Of a stretch of 64,000 nt of DNA, positions 26,501 to 38,560 are shown piece by piece; the stretch's first letter is position 1, and each line of letters opens with the position of its first letter. The stretch covers positions 29,872,690-29,936,689 of the forward strand of contig CM063289.1 of assembly GCA_032173965.1 (NCBI GenBank), read 5' to 3'. The position numbers and the translations under genes were made by a program. The notes below the pieces were generated by a model. The model made no database searches, was not told the origin of the DNA, and was given only the letters and a program-made list of their open reading frames with translations. The DNA is from Sitta carolinensis (taxonomy: Eukaryota > Chordata > Aves > Passeriformes > Sittidae).

Positions 26501-26992
26501 TAGCTCTCAGAATGCACTAACAGGATACATTAAACAAATAAATCACTCGGTGTCAGTTCTTCCCTCGGCATTGTGAGGGATAAATATGTAAACATGTCCA
26601 CACGATCCGAGAGCAACCACAGCTCCATTAGGGAAGGCACAGAGTGAGTGGCTCCCAGCCTGCACAAGGCCCTTTTCCAGCAAGTTCTGGCACGTCCTTT
26701 GTTGATAAACCTGTTTTACTCACCGTGCTCCGGGGTTTGAGAGTGATGCTAGGCACTGGGAGTAATTAACGTGGGGCAATACTCCTGCTAATGAACCTCG
26801 TGCTGGGGAGGTGAAATTGCCATTTTCTGACGCTGGTTTGTAATTAATGTGGGGTGATATTCCTGCTGATGAAGCTCGGGTTGGGGAGGTAAAAGAGCCA
26901 TTTTCTTCTGGGGAACGGGAGGGCCTTTGTTCATCTGAATCTGTGGGACTTGAGCCATGGCCCTGTGGGTGCCTTGGTGAATCACTCTGAGC

Positions 26993-27365
<373 letters not shown>

Positions 27366-29434
27366 CTGCCCCAGGAGTTCAGATCCCACAGTTCCCAGGT
27401 GGGATCAGCTGCTGGATCAGTTGGGCTGGACTCTCCCACCTTCCCCCCACACCATGAGCAGCCAAGGAGTGAGGAATGCAAATGAGGCCTCGAGTGACAT
27501 TAATGAGCTCCATCAGCTCCCAAATAATCATCTGCCACCCATGTGATCTGCTCCAGCATCTGCCTGCTCTTCCAAATCTTTTGTGTCATCTGCAATAATG
27601 ACAACAATTGGGATAATCTGTAATAAATGCAGAATAATTAAAAGTGGGCTGGTTTAGGGTCCTCTGATGAATGCAAACTCTGGGCTTGTGTCCTATGGCT
27701 TCACCTGGGAATTAGGGACATTTTAACATTTCATAGATATTCCAGTTGGGAGTCTGGGTATGTGCTGTCAGACTTTTCCTGCAGCAGAGTTTTCATGCAC
27801 CAGGATAAACATTTCCACCTTCCCTGCAGGTGCATGAGGAGCCCCAAATCCTCATCTCACCCAAGAGCTGTGGTGCAGCTCAGCTTCCCAAATCTGCTCC
27901 CTCTTCACCCAATTCCCCATCACTCCTGGAGGGAAGGGATCATTTTTCCCTGTGCCACTTGGATTTTTATCTCTGGGGGTTTGTGAGTGTTTGTCTGCTT
28001 TAGGTTTTGTTGAATTTTATCAGCTTGGTCCAACGTTGGGGGCACATTTCAGTGCCCCGTTGTACATGCTGGATTTGGGAACAAATCTAGCACCAAAACC
28101 TATCCAAGGCAAAAGGGAGCAACTGCTCTCATTAATTTTCCTTTTGGAGGAACAGATTTTATCCTGAGTCTAAATTGTTGAGTTAAGAGTGAAAATATTT
28201 TATTAAATCAGTTGGGATCAGTGGAAAATGTCTTTGGCGACCTCAAGTCTCAGCTGTTGTTGCTTCAAAGGCAGCTGGGAAGGACGGCCCCAAACACTGA
28301 GGAACTTTATAAATAGTCCCAATTTATGGCAGCCAGGATGCAGTGAAGAGTAAATAACTTAGAAGATGTCTTCTGGCACTGTAAACGTGTGGAATAGGAT
28401 GGACAGACTGAGTAAAGTCAGGAAAACTGCTGGAAGCTGCTTTTCACCTTCCATGGGAATGTTTCTCTTGGAATTTTTGGCAGAGTCTATCTGGGTTTTT
28501 ATTTATTTTATTTTTTTTTTTAAGTCTTAAGCTCCACGTGCCCAAGGTTTACAAGGAAAGTTGTGATCCAGTAGAAGGAATTCTTCTTTTTCCTTGCAGA
28601 AGTGGAGATGAAGACTTTTACCAATGACAGTGAGCCCACAATTTGATCTTTAGCCGTTAAGGAGAGCTGAGTTTAAAAAGATGTTGGCAAATATTTGTCC
28701 CCAACTTTTCTTGTCCACCAGATCTGTTCACAACTCAGTCCCACTGGGAATATTCCTCCTACATTATGGAACAATGAGGGTTTTGGCAGCTGGCAAAGGG
28801 AACTTCAGCTGTTCCCCAAATTTTTTAATTTCCCTGGTTGAGATGTGGGAAAGGGAATTTCAACTGTTCCCCAATTTTTTTAATTCCCCTGGTTGGGATG
28901 TGGTGTTTTAGCCTTAAAACTCTTGGGGCTTCATGGCCTTTGCACTTTGTGGCAGAAGAAGCCCAAATGTTTTTATTTATCAGGACTGGGGTGACAAGAG
29001 ACAATCATGAGGGAATCAGGAGAGAGAAGATAAACCCCACTTGAAATTTTTGGCTCCTTTCATCATTCCCTAACTCGTTTCATCTCCTGCATCAGTCGGG
29101 GGCAAGGCCACCCCTCCCTCCTGCAGGCTCTGCCCCCCTCCTGCCCTGCTGTGGCTCTTGGGGATGTGATGGGACACTTTGTGGGTTCCAGAGGAACTCT
29201 GCAGCTGCAGATAACGTTAGCCTGGTGCTCAGGTCCCTGCAGGCCCCTGGGAGAGGGGCAGCACTGGTGGGATTTGGGGGGAGCCAAGGGTTGTCCCCTG
29301 AAGCCCCTTCCCAGCTGTGACCCTTCAGGGGGCTCCTGGTGAACGGTGTGTGCTTGTCCTCACACTGAGCCTCTCCCAGGAAAGAGGATGTTCCCCAAAA
29401 CCTTTCACTTTCCAAGTATTCAGGAGTGGAAAAA

Positions 29435-30225
29435 GGCCTTGAGTCCATATTGATGAGCAGCTCTCAGTTTTCCCCCTGTACCCAGCACTGGTGAGGCCAC
29501 ACCTCAAATCCTGGGGTCACTTTTGGACCCCTCAGGACATCAAGAACATTGAGGGGCTGGAGCGAGTCCAGGGCAGGGAAGGGAGCTGGGAAGGGGCTGG
29601 AGAATCCCTGAGGAGCTGGGAAGGGAATGGAGAATCCCTGAGGAGCTGGACAGGGACTGGAGAATCCCTGAGGGAGCTGGGAAGGGACTGGAGAATCCCT
29701 GAGGAGCTGGGAAGGGAATGGAGAATCCCTGAGGAGCTGGGAAGGGGCTGGAGAATCCCTGAGGAGCTGGGAAGGGACTGGAGAATCCCTGAGGGAGCTG
29801 GGAAGGGACTGGAGAATCCCTGAGGAGCTGGGAAGGGACTGGAGAATCCCTGAGGAGCTGGGAAGGGACTGGAGAATCCCTGAGGAGCTGGGAAGGCTCA
29901 GCCTGGAGCAAAGGAGGCTCAGGAGGAATTTCTGGCTCTGCCCAACTCCTGCCAGGAGGGGACAGCCAGGGGGATTTGGGATCTGCTCCAGGAACAGGGA
30001 CAGGAGGAGAGGGAACAGCCCCACGCTGGGCCAGGGCGGGTTTAGTTTGGATATTTGGGAAAATTCCTTCCTGGAAAGGGCTGCCCAGCCCTGGCCCAGC
30101 TGCCCAGGGCAGGGGTGAGTCCCCATCTCTGGCAGGATTTAAAAGTGGCACTTGGGGACATGGGGCAGTGGTGGCCTTGGCAGTGCTGGGCATGGTCTGA
30201 GAAGGATTTTCCAACCTGAACAATT
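29435..30225 (+). mobile_element. CR1-type LINE fragment carrying an internal minisatellite
   Basis: CR1 sense sequence is recognisable on both sides of an array. On the left are 'gaggccacacctcaaatcc' and 'ggggctggagcgagtccag'; on the right are 'cagcctggagcaaaggaggc' and the 3' end with 'gtggcacttggggacatgg' and 'ttttccaacctgaac'. Between them a unit of about 28 bp is amplified (29565-29895). In an intact CR1 that place holds one copy of the matching sequence. Confidence 0.85.
29565..29895. repeat. Minisatellite, about 27-29-bp unit, about 12 copies, inside CR1
   Basis: Units read 'ggagaatccctgaggagct' then 'gggaagggactg' with small variants. They derive from the CR1 segment normally found between the 'ggagcg...gtccag' and 'cctggagcaaaggaggc' motifs. 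Confidence 0.88.
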
Positions 30226-30984
30226 GTGAAAAATTGAAAAAGAGAGCACAGAAATGTCAGTAAAAAAAGCCCCTAAAAAGGGGGTGCTATGTCACCCCTG
30301 CAGGGAGAGATCCCGTGAGTTCCATCACCTCAAAGAGCTGCAAAAGGCACAGATGGCCAAACCTACCCAAAAATGCTGATTTTTGCAAAATCCTGGCGCT
30401 GGGAAGAAGCTGCATTTTGGGACATTGGAGCATTCCAGGTGCCAGGGGAGAAACACGAGGCTGCCTCTGTGCTGGGAGGGGGGACTGGGTGAGGAAATGT
30501 CCCCTGAGTTCTGCTGGAGTGCCACCACAGAGGGCAGGACAGCAAAACTGAAACTCCTCTCGTGCCTCACTTCCCTGCTGTGTGTCAGCAACGAGTTCAG
30601 CCCGGCAAACACGACCAGAGCAGGGCTCTGACTTACGGGATGGGCTTGTGCAACCCCCAGATAGAAACTGAAATGTGAGATGGCTGCAGACACGTCCTGA
30701 AGTGTTCCAGGAGCCCGGGATTGCAGGAGAGTTTCCAGAAGTGCCCCTGTGCCCTGGCTGTGCTGGGAAGGTGATCCAAGTCAGCCACTGGCCAGGGTTT
30801 GGGAGCCTTCCTGGCAGGGGGAGTCGCTCTGCTGATGTCAGTGGGGTGCTCACGTTGGGTTCAGGGGAAAGAACAACTCATGGAGCATCTAAACTTGTGT
30901 TTACTGTTTGTGGGAGTCGCTGTGGCAACAGCAGATCCCACTCAGGGAGACAATCCCAGGGCTCTTCATCCCTGTCCTCTGCTC

Positions 30985-31330
30985 TGGAGCCAGGCTGGGA
31001 GAGCTGGGGGTGGCCAGCCTGGACTCTGCAGAGCCTCTCCCAGGGACTAAAGTGGCTCTGAGAGAGCTGGAGAGGGGATTGGGATAAGGGCCTGGAGGGA
31101 TGGGAGCCAGGGAATGGCTTCCCACTGCTGGAGAGTGGAATTGGGTGGGATATTGGGAGGGAATTGTCCCCTCTGAGCGTGGGCAGGCCCTGGATGGAAT
31201 TCCCAGAGAAGCTCTGGATCCTTGGAATGCCCAAAGCCAGCTTGGAGCATCCTGGGACAGTGGAAGGTGTCCCTGCCCGTGGGTGGAACTGGATGTGATT
31301 TAAGGTTTCTCCAACCCAAACCATTCTCTG
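30985..31330 (+). mobile_element. CR1-type LINE 3' end fragment
   Basis: The motifs 'cagtggaaggtgtccctgcc' and 'ttctccaacccaaaccattc', near 31258-31325, form the typical CR1 3' end in sense orientation. The upstream part is diverged. Confidence 0.7.
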
Positions 31331-33824
31331 GTATCCATGAGTATTAAACGTGAAGAAAGCCAGAAAATATTTGTTATTTTAAGATCGTTCCCACACAAAG
31401 ATTTTAGATTGGTAGAAGAGCAGCTCCTAATCTGCTCTCCTAATATAATTCCATATCTGGCTGTTATTTTGGGGTAGCCGTGGGTCTTAAAATATTTCCC
31501 GGGGGACTTGGAGGGTGTATTTTAAATTCCACATGCTGGCTTTGAAAGCAAATTTAGCTTCAGGAGTGGGACTGTAGCCTCTGCTTTCACAATTTATTTG
31601 TAAATAACCCCCAAGTTGATGGCAGAGAGTTTGTGCAAGGAGGGCTGGTTTGATAAGAGCTGGGGTTTCCGGGGTGCTGGGCTCAGACTGCGTCACTCGG
31701 TGGCTTTGGGGACAATTTCGAGTTTCTGAGAAGGGGTGAGCTGGGCTCTCTTCCTGCTGTGGGCCAGGACAATGACTCTTCTTCGCTCTTTGCCGCGTGA
31801 TTCCGTGAAATGAGCGGGAATGTGGTGCCTGTGACCTTCCTGCTGCCCGAGCAGCAGCTTCAGAAATGACTTTTGGGCACCACGGAGGGCAGGCAGGAGG
31901 GGCTGCAAGGCACACGCCCAAAAGGCATCCTTTCCCCAGGAGAAAATGAGTGAAAAACAAAGATTGGGATGAGTCAAAAGCGAAAAACGCCGAGGGAGAT
32001 GCGGGTGCTGCATCTCGCTGGGTGCCAAGACCACCAAGCTGTGGGCAGCATCAGGAAAAAAGCAAATTCTGGAAGAAAATGCGAATGGTGGTTTTTAAAA
32101 TCCACTTCTGCGCTGGGACAGCAGCAGAACTCGCGGTTTTTCCCTAGAAAATGATGCTCAGCAGGAGCTGTTGGCTCTCACTTTGTGTTGTCTTTGCCAT
32201 TGAAATCACTGGAGGGATCTTAAGTGGCCGTTTGCAAAATATCCGAGTTTAAATCTCGAATCCATTGGCCCCTCAATGGTTTCGGTGCAGGTGACAATGC
32301 TCGTGTTTTCCATGAGTAAAGCAGGGAGGGATCCCCGCTGCTCCCAGGATTCCTTCAGGAAACCTCCCGGGAACTAAGCAGGGAGGCACAAACCCAGGGG
32401 AGGAGGGTCCTGATGCTAAAAATTCCTCAGAACATCGCGAATGTGTAAAATAGTCACTCTTTATTTAGCTCGTCTTCTGAAAGCCAAAAATAAATAGAAA
32501 ATACTTACAGCCAAACCCTCTAAGCCCTAAAATTTTCTTATTCACCTTGATATCTTTAATATGTAATTGCTTTGCTGGTTTTGTTGGTGGGTTTTTTGTT
32601 TTTTGTTTTTTTCCTTTTATTACATAAAACTCAGATTACAGAGTAAAGGAATATCCTGAACATCATCTCTGGGGAATGTGGGTTCTTCAATACCAAGAGC
32701 AGATTTCTGTTCTCGGTCCTGCATTCCCCTGCTGGCTCTTTCCGAGGTGAGGATTGGAAGTGAAGTGACAGTGGCAGCGGGACCTGGGTAAGGCTGGAAA
32801 TCCCCAAAAGGCTAAAATTAGGGTCTGGTGTCAGAGTCCCTGTGAACCTGTTCCTTCTCCTCCTCCAGGAATGCACACATGCCGTGGCTCTGCTTCCCGA
32901 GGAGTCTCAGAGCAGGAACAGGGCAAGATAGGATTGGATTTGAGCATATGGGTTTTAGTTTGGCTGAGATGGGTTTTTACCTATTCCTAAATTTACTTTA
33001 CCTGTGCCGGTTTTATCAACCCCGACGTTTTCTGCAACAATTGGTTTGAGCCCTTCTGGGGTCGACTGATTTACATGATAAAATAGTTGAGAGGGAACAC
33101 TCAGGTAGAAAGGAAAATACACTGAGCTTTGTGTGATTTGGGCTATTTTCACCTGTTTTTTGATTATGCAGGAATGAGAGAACTTCCAATGTTTGGACAA
33201 CAGAAAAAAAAACCCCATTAATTCCATTTGGATTCACCAAATCTTTCAAACGTGTCTGTACCAGGCTTGTTGCTGAATTACCTCTGGCAGGGTTTATTTT
33301 CTGTTTATTTAATGGAAAGTCCCAATCCAAGGCTGTTTTTTTGATGTGGGGAACGGCAGAGAGGATCTGTCCTGGGGAAGGGAGACCAGCACAGGGTGTC
33401 CTTCCCCTGGGGAGGGCAGGGGGACACGTCTGGGGCTCCAGCTCAGCTCCTGAGTGAGTCTGAGCAGTCCTGCCCTGTGATGTCACTGCTACCTGCCCGC
33501 AGAAATGCTGAATCCATTAGCTCTGACAGATTTATGGGATGAGCATATGTTACCGGGATTATGAGGAGCAGTTACATCCACGGGGAGATTTTATGATTCA
33601 CTGTATCCGTTTGTGGAAACCTTAACTTTTGCCCCAGAGCTGGCGGGGCGGGCGGCGTGCTGCTGGCAGGGTCAGGGAGCTGAGCTGGGTGGGAGCAGGG
33701 GGCAGGGGGGTGGATTTGGGGTGCAGGGCCTGCCGGGGAGCAGCGGGGTGTGGGGCTGGGGGGGACAAGGCTGGGGAGCCAGGAGGGACAGGGAGCGGGG
33801 ACAGGAATGGGGAGCAGGGCAAGG

Positions 33825-34135
33825 ATCAGGGTATAGGGCCAGGATTTGGGTATAGGGTCAAGAGTGACAGGGAGCAGGGCCAGGATTGGGGTACAGGGCC
33901 AGGGTATAGGGCCAGGAGTGGGGTATAGGGCCAGGAGTGGGGTACAGGGCCAGGGTATAGGGCTAGGAGTGGGGTATAGGGCCAGGAGTGGGGTACAGGG
34001 CCAGGATTGGGGTACAGGGCCAGTACTGAGGAATAGGGCCAGGATTGAGGTACAGGGCTAGGAGTGGGGTATAGGGCCAGGATTGGGGCACAGGACCAGG
34101 ATTGGGGTACAGGGTCAGGATTAAGGAGTGGGTTT
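33825..34135. repeat. Minisatellite, about 15-30-bp unit
   Basis: Units of 'ggggtacagggccagga' and 'ggtatagggccaggagt' in irregular order; it precedes the larger array at 34.27 kb. Confidence 0.92.
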
Positions 34136-34267
34136 GCTGGGATGAGGAATGGGACCAGGCAGGGCTGGGGAGCAGAGCTGGTGGATATGGGGAGCAGAAA
34201 TGTTGGGGAGCAGAAGCAGGCAGGGTTGGGGAGCAGGGATATTGGGAGCAGGGCTGATGGGGAGAAA

Positions 34268-35490
34268 GAGTGTTGATGTTCAGGGCTGTTTGGGTCAGGG
34301 CTGTTGGGGCTCAGGGTTGTTGGGGTTCAGGGCTGTTTGGGTCAGGGCTGTTGGGGCTCAGGGTTGTTGGGGTTCAGGGCTGTTTGGGTCAGGGCTGTTG
34401 GGGCTCAGGGTTGTTGGGGTTCAGGGCTGTTTGGGTCAGAGCTGTTGGTGTTCAGTGCTGTTGGTGTTCAGAGCTGTTGGGGTTCAGAGCTGTTGGGGCT
34501 CAGAGCTGTTGGGGTTCGGGGCTGAAGGGGCTCAGAGCTGTTGGGGCTCAGGGCTATTGGGGTTCAGGGCTGATGGGATTTGGGGTTGATGGAGTTCAGA
34601 GCTGTCGGGGTTTTGGGCTGTTGGGGCTCAGGGCTGTTGGGGTTCAGGATTGTTGGGGTTCAGGGCTGATGAGGCTCAGGACTGTTGGGACCCGGGGCTG
34701 TTGGTGTTCAGGATTGTTGGTGTTCAGAGCTGTTGGTGTTCAGTGCTGTTGGGGTTTGGGGCTGAAGGGGCTCAGAGCTGTTGGGGTTCAGAGCTGTTGG
34801 GGTTCAGTGCTGTTGGGGTTCAGTGCTGTTGGGGCTCAGAGCTGTTGGGGTTCAGTGCTGTTGGGGTTCAGTGCTGTTGGGGCTCAGAGCTGTTGGGGTT
34901 CAGGGCTGTTGGTGTTCAGAGCTGTTGGTGTTCAGAGCTGTTGGGGTTCAGTGCTATTGGTGTTCAGAGCTGTTGGGGTTCAGAACTGTTGGGGTTCAGA
35001 GCTGTTGGGGTTCAGAGCTGTTGGTGTTCAGTGCTGTTGGTGTTCAGAGCTGTTGGGGTTCAGAGCTGTTGGGGTTCAGTGCTGTTGGGGTTTGGGGCTG
35101 AAGGGGCTCAGAGCTGTTGGGGTTCAGAGCTATTGGGGTTCAGTGCTGTTGGGGTTTGGGGCTGAAGGGGCTCAGAGCTGTTGGGGTTCAGGGCTGTTGG
35201 TGTTCAGTGCTATTGGTGTTCAGAGCTGTTGGTGTTCAGTGCTGTTGGTGTTCAGAGCTGTTGGGGTTCAGTGCTGTTGGTGTTCAGTGCTGTTGGTGTT
35301 CAGAGCTGTTGGGGTTCAGAGCTGTTGGGGTTCAGTGCTGTTGGGGTTTGGGGCTGAAGGGGCTCAGTGCTGTTGGGGTTCAGTGCTGTTGGTGTTCAGT
35401 GCTGTTGGTGTTCAGAGCTGTTGGGGTTCAGTGCTGTTGGTGTTCAGAGCTGTTGGCGTTCAGAACTGTTGGGGCTCAGAGCTGAAGGGT
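34268..35490. repeat. Large 18-bp minisatellite next to the PDE4B2 promoter, about 66 copies
   Basis: The unit is 'gctgttggggttcagagc' with substitutions 'ggtgttcagtgc' and 'gggctcagagc', and a recurring higher-order variant 'ggggctgaaggggctcag'. It ends about 50 bp before CpG-dense sequence and 260 bp before the PDE4B2 start codon. As 18 is a multiple of three, frames stay open through it, including the frame of the PDE4B2 start. Confidence 0.96.
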
Positions 35491-35539
35491 CTCAGTGCCC
35501 TTGGGGAGCAGTCCCTGGCTGCTGCCGGCAGCTCAGGAG

Positions 35540-36010
35540 CAGGAGCCGATCCCCGCGGCAGGCGGGGCGGGGGGGCCGCGGTGACGCTCCCGCAGCCCTG
35601 CCCTGCCCAGCCCTGCCCGGGGGGCGCTCGGTTCGCCCCGAGCGGGGCCGGGCCGGGCCGGGGCGGGCCGGGGGCCGGGCCGGGGCCGGGCCGGGCGGGG
35701 TCTGGCGGCGGCGGCGGTGGCGGCCGGGGCAGCGCAGCGGCGGCCGCGGGATGCGGGAGCGGAGCGGCTCCTCCGGCGGCTCCTCGGGCGGCCCGGCCAT
35801 GGAGAGGCGGCCGCAGCGCCAGCCCGACTACATGTCCGTGTGCCTCTTCGCAGAGGAGCCCTACCAGAAACTGGCCATGGAGACGCTGGAGGAGCTCGAC
35901 TGGTGCCTGGATCAGCTGGAGACCATCCAAACCTACCGCTCCGTCAGCGAGATGGCATCCAACAAGGTGAGCCCACGTGCGGCGCCGGGCTGCGGAGAGG
36001 GAATGCGGGA
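35540..36010 (+). promoter_or_regulatory. PDE4B: CpG island, likely PDE4B2 promoter and 5' UTR
   Basis: Base composition changes abruptly from an 18-bp minisatellite to dense CpG with runs of GGGCGG, GGCCGGG and CGGCGG from about 35540, and the PDE4B2 start codon lies inside. GC boxes near 35562 and 35680 and the absence of a TATA box suggest an Sp1-type promoter. That is an inference; no transcription start can be fixed from sequence. The same segment is intronic for long isoforms. Confidence 0.75.
35751..35966 (+). CDS. PDE4B: PDE4B2 short-isoform first coding exon; 3' part shared UCR2 exon
   Basis: The exon encodes 72 residues, from [14 protein letters not shown] to SVSEMASNK, ending at donor GTGAGC. 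Human PDE4B2 begins MKEHGGTFSS and runs through AMDSLQPLQPNYMPVCLFAEES, so the pattern AM-E/D, QP-YM-VCLFAEE aligns clearly; this N-terminus is five residues shorter. The shared part, with [30 protein letters not shown], is the start of UCR2, the autoinhibitory region that folds over the catalytic pocket. An internal acceptor AG at 35852-35853 lies inside the codons for Phe-Ala-Glu, so long isoforms enter at 35854 (113-nt exon). ATG 35751 is chosen by homology. The in-frame ATG at residue 17 has a stronger start context (GCC before, G after), so leaky initiation is possible. The reading frame stays open upstream through a minisatellite. Confidence 0.95.
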
Positions 36011-36139
36011 CGGGAATGCGGAGAGACGAGGGGGCTGAGCCTGGTCCCGAGCCTGGTCTGTCCAGGACAGCAGCTCCAAGCTGTTGCCGCGAAGGGGGTG
36101 CGGGGTTCCCCGCGGAGACGCGTCCAGGGAGAGCTCGGG

Positions 36140-36550
36140 ACCGGTGGAGAGGGGAGAGCGATCCGGGATGGAGCGGGGAGAATGATCCGGGATGGAGATG
36201 GATCCTAGAGAATGATCCGGGATGGATCCTAAAGAATGATCTGGGGTGGATCGTAGAGAACGATCCGGGATGGGTCGGAGTGATCCGGGTTGGATCCTAA
36301 AGAATGATCCGGGATGGGTCGGAGTGATCCGGGTTGGATCCTAAAGAATGATCTGGGATGGATCGGAACGACCCGGGATGGATTCTAGAGGATGATCCGG
36401 GATGGATCCTAAAGAATGATCCGGGATGGATCGGAATAAGCCGGGATGGATCCTAGAGAACAATCGGGATGGAGCGGGGAGAATGATCCGGAATGGATCA
36501 GAGAGAGTGATCCGCGATAGTTTGGGGAGCGCGATCCGGGATATCGTGGA
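36140..36550. repeat. Minisatellite, about 25-30-bp unit, at the start of the intron
   Basis: Units of 'gatccgggatggatcc' and 'agagaatgatccggga' begin about 175 bp after the PDE4B2 exon donor. Confidence 0.92.
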
Positions 36551-37127
36551 GAGCCCGATCGCTGCCGCAGGCTCATTTCCGAAATGTAAAGAGGTTTCAA
36601 TTAGCACCGTTCCCTTGGAGCCGATATGAGTAGAAACACTGTGCGAACGCCCGCATTTAGCAAATCATCACGCCAGAAGTCAATTAACTTCATTGCTTAA
36701 TAATAATAACGGCGAACTGTAAACATTGTGGGTCCGGTATTTTACGGCTGTTCGGGCTTTCGCTGACGTTTTAATTTGGATTTTAGTGCTGTGCTGGCAG
36801 CACACGGTGAGGGTGGGCAGGGGCGGGGAGGGTGACTGGGACTCGGGCTCCGGGGCTATGCTCTGCGGAAGCATTCCAGGCCAGCTGTGAGTTTCTTGCA
36901 GAATAAGTGCAGAAGCAAGCAAGAAAGTCCGTGGATTGAAAATCAGGGGAACAGAAGGAGCGGAGTGCCTGTGGTAAATCCTGACAGGCAGCTTGGGAGC
37001 GAAACGCGAGCTCTGAGCGCCTGTGAGCTCAACTCACAGGAACTTTTGGGAGCGCATTGGGAGTGAGCCCAACTCGGCTCCAGCATCCCCGGGGCCCGCC
37101 CGTCCTCGCCCGGGGCCCGCGGCTGCA

Positions 37128-37212
37128 GCGGAGCCGGCACAACCCCGGCACAGCCCCGGGTCAGCCCCGGCACAGCCCCGGGTCAGCCCCGGCACAGCCC
37201 CGGGCCAGCCTG
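37128..37212. repeat. Short GC-rich tandem repeat, about 22-bp unit
   Basis: Units of 'cccggcacagccccgggtca', about four copies. Confidence 0.85.
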
Positions 37213-38176
37213 GCAGCTCCCAGCCCGCTCCTGCCCCTTCCAGAGCTCCCAGGCAGCGCTTCCAGTCCCGCCGTGCCCACTGGAGTTGTCACAGTCACAA
37301 ATCCCCAGCCCAGCTGGGATGGTTTTAAACCCAGTTCTGCACCATCCCGATGTTGTTGTTATTTTTTTTCTCCCCCCTAATTGGAAATGAGCGCAATCAG
37401 AAACTGAATTTCTGGGAAAAATTTGAGCAAAGAAATCCCGTGTTGTTTCAGCTTCCTCTCCTGGTAGTGATCACCACGATGTGCAGGGGCAAAGGAAGCT
37501 GTAAAAGTTTTATAGACAGAGCTTTCAAGAAAGAAATTTTTTTTTTTTTTTCGTTTGAGTTTGTCTTGAGGGAACCCTGGATGAAAGTTGAGAAGGGTTC
37601 AGGCTGCACCTCCAGTGTGAACACAACGCCCTTCAGTTTGAGGTTACTTTTTTTTTTTTTGCTGAGTGACAAATCTAGCCTCGTGGAGGTGAAACTAAAT
37701 TGCTTTTGTAGCACTTTAAAGTCGCGATTTCTCGGGGCGCAGATGGCTTGCAGCTGGCTCGAGCAGAAACTTCCTGAAACTTTGTTCTTTCATAACCCCT
37801 TTCTGAAATGTCTGCGCTTTTTTGGTCAACTTCCAGTTTCACAGTCTCCAGCCGTGAAAGAGAAGCATAAAATGGCCTCACACCTCTCTTGCCTTTGCTC
37901 GGGAGCTGTAAATATTGTCACCAATCATGGCACGGTTTGGGCTGGAAAGTTTCTTTTCGTTGCCTGATGATTTGGGGATTCGTGGCGCTTTTTTTGGGGT
38001 GTTTTTGGTGGCAGACAAAGGCCTGGCAGTGCTGGATGGCTGCGGGAGGAGGCTGCAGCCTCTGAGCATCCCATCCCAGCGCCGGCTCCGCTCCGGGGCA
38101 GCCGCGTTTGTCACCGGTAAATCGCAAAGCCGGCAGATGTTTTGAAAAACAGGATGCTTGGGCTGCGCGTTATTAA

Positions 38177-38219
<43 letters not shown>

Positions 38220-38230
38220 AAAAAAAAAAG
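38177..38230. repeat. Poly-A tract
   Basis: More than 35 A residues, then 'ttt' and a further A-run. Confidence 0.95.
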
Positions 38231-38279
38231 CGGAAAGAGAAACAGTCTAGATAGGAAGAAAGCAAATGGGCTCGGCATG

Positions 38280-38560
38280 CTCCCAAGAGCAGCAGCAGAA
38301 TAAACACTGACCTATCTTCCTGACCTCCGCTCTCGCCAGTTCCTGGCCCCGCGCCACCCAAGCCAAACTACGTCATTTGAGCCTGATAGTAGGCATGGCA
38401 CAGCTGTTGCAAGTGTGACTCGAATTTCCTGTCTCCTTCCTGACAGACGTAGTTTAGAAAATCCAGAGTTGCAACAACAGCGCCGAGAGAGGCGGAGAGG
38501 GAGGCTCTCGGCATCCGTGCGCGCAGGGGGATTCTCGGGAGCGCTGCGGCAAAAAAAAAA
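38280..38560. promoter_or_regulatory. GC-rich intronic element with inverted repeat and CRE half-site
   Basis: Unique sequence between a poly-A tract and A-rich runs. It has inverted arms AAACTACGTC (38365-38374) and GACGTAGTTT (38446-38455) separated by 71 bp. The left arm overlaps TACGTCA, a CRE-like half-site. It may be an enhancer or another start region; nothing coding was recognised. Confidence 0.35.

Noticed and set aside
34270..35970. 566-codon frame through the VNTR into the CpG island
   Set aside because: It is in a different frame from PDE4B2 and made of repeat peptide; only the homologous start at 35751 is supported.
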